This document shows, piece after piece, positions 43,219-50,800 of a DNA stretch of 64,000 nucleotides. Position numbers and translations under genes: made by a program. This DNA comes from CAVYYW01 sp963772845 (GTDB lineage: Bacteria; Bacillota; Bacilli; Bacillales; Sporolactobacillaceae), in the NCBI GenBank assembly GCA_963772845.1, contig CAVYYW010000014.1, positions 186,001 to 250,000 of the forward strand. Direction: 5' to 3'. Position 1 is the first letter of the stretch; the number at the start of each line of letters is the position of its first letter. The notes under the pieces were generated by a model, which saw only the letters and a program-made list of their open reading frames with translations, did no database searches and had not been told where the DNA came from.

Positions 43219-44769
43219 ATGACAGAAATGACATTGAAAATGAGCAAACGCATCTACTGGGCGAGCGGAATTGTCTCAATCTGCGGGATTATTTTCGAAG
43301 TGCTTTTCGGAGCGTTAGGTTCCTATATTCTTGGCGATGGTGTAAAGCAGTATACGCTCACCATTGCTCTTTTTTTGACCGGGATGGGCATTGGCGCCTT
43401 TCTTAGCGAAAAGATTATGAAACAGCTGATGGCCGCGTTTGTCCTGGTAGAATTTTTGGTCGCTTTTATCGGCGGCTTTTCTTCTTTTGTTTTATTTGGT
43501 ATCACCGCTTATTTACCTTCAGGAACCGATGCGTTGTTTCTGTACAGCGTTATTTTGATTATCGGACTTCTAACTGGATTAGAGCTGCCATTATTAATAA
43601 GAAAAGCGAATGAAATCGGCATCTCAGTCAATAAAAGTACAGCCAGGGTTCTTTTTTCGGATTATGCCGGTGGATTAATCGGTGGACTGCTTTTTGCGTT
43701 CTGGCTCCGACCTGAATTCGGTATGGTTAAAACCGCTTTTCTTGTTGCGCTTGTAAACCTTGCCGTGGCCTTTTGGATGCTCTTCACGTTTAAAGCGGCG
43801 ATAAGGGGCTACAAAGTTTATGCGGTAATTGGAATCGCTATTGGTGCAGCGCTGTTGTGGGGCGCTTTTTATGGGGATGAAACGGCTTTTGGATTTGAAC
43901 AAAAACTATATGCAGATCCTATTATTTATGAACAACAGACGAAGTATCAAAAGATCATTATTACTAAGGAACAAGGCGATACAAGGCTTTATTTAGATGG
44001 GAATCTTCAGTTCAGTTCTACGGATGAGGACCGATATCATGAGACGCTTGTTCACCCAACGGCTGCTCTTGCCGGCCATCCCAGCAATGCTCTTATTTTA
44101 GGGGGCGGTGACGGTCTTGCAGCGCGCGAATTGCTGAAGTATAAATCAATTAGCAATATTACACTTGTAGATTTGGATCCCGCAATGACACATTTGGCGA
44201 AAACCAACAAGGATCTAGTCAGGCTGAATAAACATTCGATGACGAATCACAGGATGCATATTGTTAACGGCGATGCCTTTCAATTCTTGAAAAAAAATCA
44301 TAAAACATATGATGTCATTTTGGTTGACCTGCCGGATCCGAATAATGAAAGTTTAAATAAAGTGTATACAGAAGAATTTTATCATCTGGTAAAGTCCCAT
44401 CTAACGCCAAACGGTGCTGTTAATATTCAGTCCACCAGTCCGTATTTTGCAACGGAGGTATACTGGACCATAAACAAAACGGTTCAACAAGCCGGCCTGT
44501 ATACGGATAACATACATAATGACGTCCCAAGCTTTGGTGATTGGGGATTTGTATTAGGGGCAAGACACCCGATTGATGTTAATAAAATTACATTAAAAAA
44601 TGTGCCTATGCGCTATTTAACGACACCGCTGCTTCATGGTATGACTCAATTTGGCAAGGATGAAGACTCTAAAATCTACAAAGATGGAAAAAGGGTGGTT
44701 TTAGGTACGAACACATTGATCCACCCCACTTTAATTGAAATGTACCAGAAGGCTTGGTTATATTATTAA
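43219..44769 (+). CDS. membrane-anchored spermidine-synthase-like aminopropyltransferase
   Basis: 516 residues. The N-terminal 220 residues hold about seven membrane helices (for example ICGIIFEVLFGALGSYILGD, FVLVEFLVAFIGGFSSFVLF). The C-terminal 280 residues are a SpeE-like Rossmann domain: LYLDGNLQFSSTDEDRYHE, LILGGGDGLAARELLKY, VDLDPAM, GDAFQFL, and the catalytic-site region VDLPDPNNESLNKVYTEEFY. It is predicted to transfer an aminopropyl or similar group from decarboxylated SAM, possibly at the membrane; the true acceptor is unknown. Weak ribosome-binding site AGGGTAGATGATCT. Fifth gene of the ECF-promoter operon. Confidence 0.88.
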   Translation: MTEMTLKMSKRIYWASGIVSICGIIFEVLFGALGSYILGDGVKQYTLTIALFLTGMGIGAFLSEKIMKQLMAAFVLVEFLVAFIGGFSSFVLFGITAYLPSGTDALFLYSVILIIGLLTGLELPLLIRKANEIGISVNKSTARVLFSDYAGGLIGGLLFAFWLRPEFGMVKTAFLVALVNLAVAFWMLFTFKAAIRGYKVYAVIGIAIGAALLWGAFYGDETAFGFEQKLYADPIIYEQQTKYQKIIITKEQGDTRLYLDGNLQFSSTDEDRYHETLVHPTAALAGHPSNALILGGGDGLAARELLKYKSISNITLVDLDPAMTHLAKTNKDLVRLNKHSMTNHRMHIVNGDAFQFLKKNHKTYDVILVDLPDPNNESLNKVYTEEFYHLVKSHLTPNGAVNIQSTSPYFATEVYWTINKTVQQAGLYTDNIHNDVPSFGDWGFVLGARHPIDVNKITLKNVPMRYLTTPLLHGMTQFGKDEDSKIYKDGKRVVLGTNTLIHPTLIEMYQKAWLYY

Positions 44770-44802
44770 GGTAGGCGCTAATTAAATGGGAGGGAATTTC
44801 TA

Positions 44803-45486
44803 ATGAAAGTAACATTTCACGGACATTCAGTCGTATTGATTGAATCTGAAAAAGGTAACATTCTTATTGACCCGTTTATTACAGGTAACGGTGAAACGAC
44901 AATTACAACGAATGATTTGCCTAAAATTGATGCAATTGTCTTAACACATGGCCACAATGATCATGTGGGGGATACGCTCGATATTGCTAAACAGCACAAT
45001 GCTAAAGTAATCGGAACAGCTGAGATCGCTACCTACTTCGGCTGGAAAGGTTTGGACACTCATGGCATGTCCATTGGCGGCGGATTTGATTTTGATTTTG
45101 GACGCGTTGAATTAACCATTGCCTTTCATGGCTCAAGCTATACAGAAGAAGAAAATCAGAATATTGTTTACATGGGCATGCCTGCAGGAGTCGTGCTGAC
45201 GGTTGAAGGCAAAAAGATCTATCACGCAGGAGATACTGCCCTATATTCAGACATGAAGCTTATTGGGGAGAAGCATGACCTGGATCTTGCCTTCCTTCCA
45301 ATTGGAGATAACTTTACAATGGGACCGGATGACGCTAAAAAGGCCGCTGGTTTACTAAATGCAAAAAAAGTCGTGCCTATGCACTACAATACTTTTCCTG
45401 TCATCAAGCAGGATCCTGAAGCCTTTGCCTCTTCACTGAATGGATCAGGAAAAGTGCTCCATCCAGGGGAAAGTATTGAGCTTTAA
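44803..45486 (+). CDS. ytkL: UPF0173 metal-dependent hydrolase YtkL
   Basis: 227 residues, metallo-beta-lactamase fold. Zn motif LTHGHNDHVGD (HxHxDH), further His in FHGSS and YHAGDTALYSD, terminal MHYNTFPVIKQD. Substrate unknown. Start ATG after GGGAGGG, 33 bases behind the SpeE-like gene with no terminator between them, so it may be the last gene of the same transcript. Ends at a clear terminator. Confidence 0.93.
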   Translation: MKVTFHGHSVVLIESEKGNILIDPFITGNGETTITTNDLPKIDAIVLTHGHNDHVGDTLDIAKQHNAKVIGTAEIATYFGWKGLDTHGMSIGGGFDFDFGRVELTIAFHGSSYTEEENQNIVYMGMPAGVVLTVEGKKIYHAGDTALYSDMKLIGEKHDLDLAFLPIGDNFTMGPDDAKKAAGLLNAKKVVPMHYNTFPVIKQDPEAFASSLNGSGKVLHPGESIEL

Positions 45487-45500
45487 AAAGTGAATGACTT

Positions 45501-45530
45501 AAGAACCTCCTACTCGGAGGTTCTTTTTAG
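45501..45530 (+). terminator. terminator after ytkL
   Basis: Perfect 10-bp stem AAGAACCTCC / GGAGGTTCTT with TACTCG loop and T run. Confidence 0.88.
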
Positions 45531-45658
45531 TTTGCAGCTTTCATCTTAGCTAAAAGCGCAGCACATCTTTCTGGGAAGCACAAGGCTCTTTCAAGGTTAA
45601 CCAGTTTTTTAGCATGTAAACGACCCGTGTGCTCGTTCGGATTTCCTCTCTAGGCTGC

Positions 45659-45935
45659 TCGCTTTCCACGGGCACGGCCTCAGCTAACTTTGGCGTGGTC
45701 TCTTTGTGCGCCAAAGTGGATCTTCGGACGCGTGCTGTTTCCGTTGGAGTCTCGGGTATTTCTAGCTTTCAACACTGGGCATGCGCATTTTCGAGGAGTC
45801 TCGCACCTTTCACTTCACTCAACGTGTTTGTGGGCAGAGGATGCCCATTGAAATCGTGGCTATAGAAATTCAGTTGCCATGAACATGAGGCATCTCAAAT
45901 TTTCCAGCAGCACGGCAAAGGGAACGTTGGAAACC
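45659..45935 (+). repeat. 277-bp direct repeat, copy 1
   Basis: Begins TCGCTTTCCACGGGCACGGC and ends at GTTGGAAACC. Identical to 46309-46583 apart from a few substitutions and a two-base indel near 45861. Contains M1 with a perfect hairpin (45687-45695 with 45709-45717). Confidence 0.95.
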
Positions 45936-46132
45936 TTTAAGTGTACTTTTTCCGTGGCCATTCGCTGATTCAGCAGGAACAAGCATCCCTTCTCGAGAAA
46001 TTGCGTGTTGCGACGAGGAACCCCGCTTCGAAGCATTCCTAGCAGACGCAGGAGCACATAGTTGCAGATTCCTTTCTTATCAAAAGCTTTTCCGTGGCCA
46101 CTGACCCCTGTGGAGTGGTGGTCGTTGATTTC

Positions 46133-46285
46133 CGCTCTTAGGCTGCTCGCTTTCCACGGGCACGGCCTCAGCTAACTTTGGCATGGGCTCTTTGTGCACA
46201 AAAGTGGATCTTCGGACGCGTGCTGATTCCGTAGGGCTTGAAACGGCATCCTTGAAGTCACACCGCACGAAGAAAATGCGATGCC
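46133..46285 (+). repeat. module M1 plus extension, second copy in R3
   Basis: Aligns with R2 24225-24395 through the extension GAAGAAAATGCGATGCC. Its M1 hairpin is largely lost. Confidence 0.8.
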
Positions 46286-46308
46286 TTACATTGAAAGCGG
46301 AAATACCA

Positions 46309-46583
46309 TCGCTTTCCACGGGCACGGCCTCAGCTAACTTTGGCGTGGTCTCTTTGGGCGCCAAAGTGGATCTTCGGACGCGTGCTGTTTCCGTTGGAGT
46401 CTCGGGTATTTCTAGCTTTCAACACTGGGCATGCGCATTTTCGAGGAGTCTCGCACCTTTCACTTCACTCAACGTGTTTGTGGGCAGAGGATGCCCATTG
46501 AAATCGTGGCATGAAATTCAGTTGCCATGAACATGAGGCATCTCAAATTTTCCAGCAGCACGGCAAAGGGAACGTGGGAAACC
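46309..46583 (+). repeat. 277-bp direct repeat, copy 2
   Basis: Offset exactly 650 bases from copy 1 over its first 200 bases. M1 hairpin intact, with one loop substitution (46356). Confidence 0.95.
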
Positions 46584-46784
46584 GAATTGATGGCATCAAA
46601 AGCAGCGGTTAGGAGTCCTCCGAGAGCCGCTTTCAACATAAAGACCGAGTTGGTGGGAAAGTTTGAGACGCCTGCGGAATAACGGGCGGCCGAGATCCCC
46701 GCAAATGTAGAACCAGAGCGGAGGCTTGGACGTTCGTCCGCTGCAAGCGAGAACTTTCCAAAGCTCGGCTCAAAGGGCAAAAAG

Positions 46785-46899
46785 AGGCTCCTTCATGGCT
46801 ATTCAGGCAAGCTCCACTTTTCGTTTGTCTAGTTTCGCTTGCCAGCCCTTCGGATCCTTCGCTTTCCCTTCAGAGGAAAAGAGCTCCTCTTTCTGGAAA
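46785..46899 (+). repeat. 54-bp repeat plus nested hairpin, unit 1
   Basis: The 54-bp sequence (46785-46838, begins AGGCTCCTTCATGGCTATTC) is identical to unit 2. The hairpin has outer stem TTTCC/GGAAA (46863-46867, 46895-46899), inner stem AGAGGA/TCCTCT (46872-46877, 46885-46890) and loop AAAGAGC. Confidence 0.85.
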
Positions 46900-46904
46900 C
46901 CTCC

Positions 46905-47025
46905 AGGCTCCTTCATGGCTATTCAGGCAAGCTCCACTTTTCGTTTGTCTAGTTTCGCCGCACAGCTCCTCGGGGTCACTTCGATATTCCATTAAAAGTG
47001 AAAGAGCCACTTTTCTTGGAATATC
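46905..47025 (+). repeat. 54-bp repeat plus nested hairpin, unit 2
   Basis: The 54-bp sequence (46905-46958) is followed by outer stem GATATTCCA/TGGAATATC (46983-46991, 47017-47025), inner stem AAAAGTG/CACTTTT (46994-47000, 47008-47014) and the same loop AAAGAGC. Both stems differ from unit 1 yet pair perfectly. Confidence 0.88.
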
Positions 47026-47171
47026 TCCAGTGCCTGGGAAAGAAATCTGTGACCATGTGCTCCTGCGTCTGCTAGTAATGCTTCAAAGCGGGATTCCTCG
47101 TCGCAACTCGTAGTCGTTCGAGATGTGATGCTCGTGCCTGTCGGAGCTGAGACGTGCGGCTCCACTTTTCG

Positions 47172-47180
47172 TGGTATACT
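47172..47180 (+). promoter_or_regulatory. extended -10 promoter of ytoI at the end of R3
   Basis: TG, one base, TATACT at 47172-47180, about 45 bases before ytoI. The bases just upstream (GCTCCACTTTTCGT, 47160-47173) also occur in both 54-bp repeats of R3, so part of the promoter region is repeat-derived. Confidence 0.45.
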
Positions 47181-47226
47181 TCTAGTAAGAAAATTGGTTA
47201 AGGCATGGACGGAGGCTAGATCGGAT

Positions 47227-48540
47227 ATGGCTACAAAGCATGAACAGATATTAGATTACATACGTAATTTAGAGGTTGGACATAAGATTTCTGTTAGACA
47301 AATCGCTAAAAATTTGCAGGTGAGCGAAGGGACCGCTTATCGAGCAATAAAAGAAGCTGAAAATCAAGGTTTCGTCAGTGCAATTGAACGGGTCGGGACC
47401 ATTCGAATAGAGAAAAAGGATAAAGGAAATATTGAAAAACTGACGTATGCGGAAGTGGTTAATATTGTAGACGGCCAGCTTTTAGGCGGAAGAGAGGGTC
47501 TGCACAAATCACTTAACCGTTTTGTGATCGGTGCGATGAAGCTTGAAGCTATGAAGCGTTATATTGATGCTGGCGGTCTGTTAATTGTGGGAAACAGAGA
47601 TAAGGCTCATGAGTACAGTCTGAGAGCTGGGGCGGCGGTGCTGATTACCGGCGGCTTTGATACAAGTGATGAGGTCAAGAAGCTTGCTGATGAATTGAAA
47701 TTGCCGGTGATCTCTACGTCGTATGATACATTTACGGTAGCTGCGATGATTAACCGCGCTATTTACGATCAGCTGATAAAAAAAGAAATTGTACATGTAT
47801 CAGATATTTTGATACCCGTTGAAGCTACAAATTATCTGGTACTTAAAGATCGGGTAGAGGACTGGCATAAGCTGAATAAGCAGACAGCACATAGCCGCTA
47901 TCCAGTGGTTAATAAAGAGAATGTTGTGCAGGGAATGGTAACAACGAAAGACATTATCGGACACCAAGATGATGTTCTCATTGATAAGCTGATGACAAAA
48001 CAGGTGATTACAGTTAATCCTTCAACTTCTGTTGCTTCAGCTGCACATTTGATGATTTGGGAAGGGATTGAATGTCTGCCTGTTATTGATCAGGGCCACC
48101 ACCTTTTAGGGATCATTACACGTCAGGATGTGCTGAAGGCGATGCAAATGATTCAGCGTCAGCCGCAGGTGGGCGAAACGATTGATGACATCATTTCCTC
48201 TCAGATCAGCGATTTGACAACAGATCATGAAACTCTGTTTAGGTTTGATATCACGCCGCAAATGACAAATTATTTAGGCACATTGTCTTATGGTGTATTT
48301 ACATCCATTCTTACGACGGTTGCAAGATTATCATTGAACAAACAAAAGAAGGGAGATCTCGTTATTGAGAACCTCACCCTCTACTTTTTAAAACCCGTTC
48401 AACTCGATGCAAGTATTGATATCAGACCGCGTCTGCTGGAATTAACACGCCGTAATGGTAAGCTTGATATTGAAGTCTATCACCGGTCAGTGTTGGTGGG
48501 CAAAGCATTGCTTGTTGCACAGTTTATTGACCGCTATTGA
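47227..48540 (+). CDS. ytoI: YtoI, HTH-DRTGG-CBS-hotdog protein
   Basis: 437 residues. N-terminal winged helix (1-60, with SVRQIAKNLQVSEGTAYRAI), DRTGG domain (about 65-175), two CBS domains (about 190-310, MVTTKDIIG and GIITRQDVL), and a C-terminal thioesterase-like hotdog domain (about 325-437). It presumably senses a nucleotide or acyl ligand; targets unknown. ATG at 47227 after GGAGG and close similarity to the B. subtilis YtoI N-terminus; a longer in-frame extension runs into repeat DNA and is rejected. Its last 17 bases overlap the end of convergent ytpI. Confidence 0.94.
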   Translation: MATKHEQILDYIRNLEVGHKISVRQIAKNLQVSEGTAYRAIKEAENQGFVSAIERVGTIRIEKKDKGNIEKLTYAEVVNIVDGQLLGGREGLHKSLNRFVIGAMKLEAMKRYIDAGGLLIVGNRDKAHEYSLRAGAAVLITGGFDTSDEVKKLADELKLPVISTSYDTFTVAAMINRAIYDQLIKKEIVHVSDILIPVEATNYLVLKDRVEDWHKLNKQTAHSRYPVVNKENVVQGMVTTKDIIGHQDDVLIDKLMTKQVITVNPSTSVASAAHLMIWEGIECLPVIDQGHHLLGIITRQDVLKAMQMIQRQPQVGETIDDIISSQISDLTTDHETLFRFDITPQMTNYLGTLSYGVFTSILTTVARLSLNKQKKGDLVIENLTLYFLKPVQLDASIDIRPRLLELTRRNGKLDIEVYHRSVLVGKALLVAQFIDRY

Positions 48541-48847
48541 GAGAGTCTCTGTAAGATTCTTCGGCTTCTTTTGCAGCAAGAGGCAAATAATAGCGGTAAG
48601 CTCTTAAGGATGCAAAAATCACAAATCCCCCATATATGATGAACACGGAGCAAACGATATAAACAAGAAGATCAGGACGGACAAAGAGACGGTTCAGTCC
48701 GAACAGGAAAAGAAATGCGCCCAGAGCGATGTTGGCTTTGGAAAGCGTCCATTGTTTTTTAAAGGGCGCTTTGATTCGGAAGGTTCTTATGCGGTAAAAA
48801 AGGAAACCGGCTAAGGCAAAGATCAGCAGAATAATTAAAGTGGGCAT
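48524..48847 (-). CDS. ytpI: YtpI-like membrane protein
   Basis: 107 residues with three hydrophobic segments (about 3-20, 40-60, 65-85) and a charged C-terminus (KEAEESYRDSLNSGQ). YtpI family, function unknown. ATG 48847 is preferred because GGAGG lies six bases upstream; a GTG at 48853 is possible. Convergent with and overlapping ytoI by 17 bases, divergent from nrnA. Confidence 0.85.
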   Translation of the reverse strand: MPTLIILLIFALAGFLFYRIRTFRIKAPFKKQWTLSKANIALGAFLFLFGLNRLFVRPDLLVYIVCSVFIIYGGFVIFASLRAYRYYLPLAAKEAEESYRDSLNSGQ

Positions 48848-48934
48848 ATCCACCCTCCTCTTACAAGAGATGTTTTCTATTAGTTTAACGAATTTTTCAA
48901 ATAATGGCTATGTTTTATGAAAAGGAGAAAAAAG

Positions 48935-49873
48935 ATGCTTAAAGAAATTTTAGAAAAAATTCAGATATATAATACGATCATCATTCACCGCCACGTCCGT
49001 CCGGATCCGGATGCGCTAGGTTCTCAGGGTGGACTTGGTTGTCTGATCCGGGATAACTTTCCTGAAAAAAAGGTTTATTTAGCAGGAGAAGAAGCACCAT
49101 CTCTGGATTTTATTAATACGATGGATGAAATCGATGACAAGCTCTATGAAGGGGCATTGGTTATAGTTTGTGATACAGCAAATACAGCCCGTATCAGTGA
49201 TGAACGGTTTAGCAAAGGTGATTTTTTGATTAAAATTGATCATCATCCAAACGAAGAACCGTATGGTGACTTAATATGGGTGAATACTAGTGCGAGCTCT
49301 GTCAGTGAAATGATTGTTGGTTTTTATGAAGAAAACAGTTGGCTTACACTTTCAAAAGAGGCGGCAAAACTGCTGTATACTGGAATTATCGGGGATACAG
49401 GAAGGTTTTTGTTTAATAATACAACAGAAGAGACCTTCAAAAAAACCAGCTTTCTGTTGAAGGCTCCTTTTGACAGACAGGAGATTCATAACAAACTCTA
49501 TGAAACGTCCTTGCCGTTAATGCGGTTAAATGGCTACGTGCTTGAGCATTTTGAAATAGATGAGGATGGTGCCGGGGTCATGAAGCTGCCGCTTGAAGTG
49601 ACTCGTTCATATAATGTTGAACCGGGGGAAGCCTCTCTGCTTGTTAATGCTTTTTCAGGTGCTGCAGGAATTAAAGCCTGGGTCTTCTTTATCGAAGAAG
49701 AGCACCAGATCAGAGTAAGGATCCGTTCAAAGGGACCCGCTATTAATGATATTGCAGCGGAATTTAATGGTGGCGGACATCCAATGGCGTCAGGTGCCAC
49801 CGTTTATTCGTGGGAAGAAAGCTGCGATCTTCTTACTGCTCTCAAACAACGCTGTTCAGATTTCACTTTTTAA
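48935..49873 (+). CDS. nrnA: NrnA, oligoribonuclease/pAp phosphatase (DHH-DHHA1)
   Basis: 312 residues. Degrades 2-5 nt RNA and linear dinucleotides such as pGpG, and hydrolyses 3'-phosphoadenosine-5'-phosphate. DHH motifs: IIHRHVRPDPDALGSQGG, VCDTANTARI, LIKIDHHPNEEPYGD; DHHA1: GGGHPMASGA. ATG 48935 after AAAGGAGA; an ATG 18 bases upstream overlaps the ribosome-binding site. Ends four bases inside the 3' end of convergent ytrI. Confidence 0.95.
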   Translation: MLKEILEKIQIYNTIIIHRHVRPDPDALGSQGGLGCLIRDNFPEKKVYLAGEEAPSLDFINTMDEIDDKLYEGALVIVCDTANTARISDERFSKGDFLIKIDHHPNEEPYGDLIWVNTSASSVSEMIVGFYEENSWLTLSKEAAKLLYTGIIGDTGRFLFNNTTEETFKKTSFLLKAPFDRQEIHNKLYETSLPLMRLNGYVLEHFEIDEDGAGVMKLPLEVTRSYNVEPGEASLLVNAFSGAAGIKAWVFFIEEEHQIRVRIRSKGPAINDIAAEFNGGGHPMASGATVYSWEESCDLLTALKQRCSDFTF

Positions 49874-50373
49874 GCTTGAGAAGTGACAGTAATATCAATG
49901 ATGCAATCTGTATAGATAATTAAGTTCTTAATGGTACAGCGATACGTAAGCTCATTGACAGTGTAAGTATGATCTTCAATTGTCTTATAAATAAGATCCC
50001 GGTTCTCGGCAACAGATGAAAGATTGTTGTTCATTAACGACGATAACTGATCAGTCACTTGTCTTTCTAGTTCAATTTTTACAAGCCGTTCAAGCATGAG
50101 CGGTTTTTGGGGTTCGACGTTAACGGTAATGCCTTGTATCGTCATTTTCTTCTCCAAAGCCTTATTCTTTTTTGACTGATCCTTTAGTAAAATGTCTTTA
50201 TCTCTTACCAAAGATTGAATTTGGACTTCCTGCTCACGGATTTTATGAAGATGGTGTTCTTCAGATTGGCCGAGCATAAACAGGCATAATAAAAAACCAA
50301 TTGTCCCCCCTATAATAAGAGAAGCTAGAAACCTGCGCCACGCCGGGGTATGATAATTTGGTGGTATTCTCAT
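49870..50373 (-). CDS. ytrI: YtrI, sporulation membrane protein
   Basis: 167 residues: cytoplasmic start MRIPPNYHTPAWRRF, one membrane helix (about 15-35), then a coiled-coil segment (HLHKIREQEVQIQSLVRDKD) and an extracytoplasmic domain. In B. subtilis ytrI is made with ytrH under sigma-E in the mother cell and affects sporulation efficiency. Immediately follows ytrH (one base between stop and ATG). Confidence 0.9.
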   Translation of the reverse strand: MRIPPNYHTPAWRRFLASLIIGGTIGFLLCLFMLGQSEEHHLHKIREQEVQIQSLVRDKDILLKDQSKKNKALEKKMTIQGITVNVEPQKPLMLERLVKIELERQVTDQLSSLMNNNLSSVAENRDLIYKTIEDHTYTVNELTYRCTIKNLIIYTDCIIDITVTSQA

Positions 50374-50374
50374 C

Positions 50375-50704
50375 TTAAGGATCCTGAGTCAGCCAGTGTA
50401 TGATAATGCTGGCACAGTGGGCGCCCATCATTGCGCAGAAAATAAGCAGGATGTGTTTGATCACATCCGCTGGAGCACCGCCAAGGAACCCTTGTTCAAG
50501 TTTTCCAATTGTATCGAACGTGCCGCCAATCGCTGTAACAATCGCCCAAATCTTCATGTGCTCAACAAGGTGGTTCATTTCAATCATAGGGGGACGATTG
50601 ATGGTCCAGGCTCCGATTCCACCAATCAAGCATCCGCCAAATAGCACACCAAAAGCGATGAAAAAATTCATAATGGCTGATCCGGTAAATGTTTTAATAT
50701 CCAT
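50375..50704 (-). CDS. ytrH: YtrH, sporulation membrane protein
   Basis: 109 residues with about three membrane helices. Conserved FIAFGVLFGGCLIGGIGAW and HILLIFCAMMGAHCASIIIHWL. Mother-cell sporulation protein of unknown biochemical role. ATG 50704 after GAGGG; an ATG six bases upstream lies within the ribosome-binding site. Promoter is probably the sigma-E-like element at 50747-50774. Confidence 0.92.
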   Translation of the reverse strand: MDIKTFTGSAIMNFFIAFGVLFGGCLIGGIGAWTINRPPMIEMNHLVEHMKIWAIVTAIGGTFDTIGKLEQGFLGGAPADVIKHILLIFCAMMGAHCASIIIHWLTQDP

Positions 50705-50746
50705 AAGCATCCCTCAACAATCTTTTAATGAGGCTCTTTCTTTAGT

Positions 50747-50774
50747 AATGTATGGTTCGTCTTATTTTATTATG
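50747..50774 (-). promoter_or_regulatory. candidate sigma-E promoter for ytrHI
   Basis: The minus strand reads CATACATT (50754-50747), a match to the sigma-E -10 (cATACAnT), with GCATAATA at about the right distance upstream. It overlaps the dnaE leader on the other strand. Confidence 0.55.
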
Positions 50775-50800
50775 CCGGGTTAAACAAGGAGGTGTGAACG

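Larger units (their letters stand above)
45535..47160. repeat. repeat mosaic R3: about 1.6 kb gene-free block
   Basis: The largest mosaic, between ytkL and ytoI. It has three M1 copies (45649, 46133, 46309), two of them inside a 277-bp direct duplication, module MB reverse (45973-46057) and forward (47067-47140), two 54-bp identical direct repeats each followed by a nested hairpin (46785-47025), and further short hairpins near 46603-46630 and 46729-46740. No ORF here resembles a protein family; apparent proteins are translations of the modules. The right end merges into the ytoI promoter. Confidence 0.82.

Noticed and set aside
46469..46780. 103-codon minus-strand ORF in R3 with an Ala/Gly-rich stretch
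   Set aside because: It spans the edge of the 277-bp duplication and hairpin-rich DNA; no ribosome-binding site or family pattern.
46726..46995. 89-codon plus-strand ORF across the two 54-bp repeats
   Set aside because: The repeated peptide in it comes from the DNA repeat, and the inserted hairpins are conserved as stems rather than codons.
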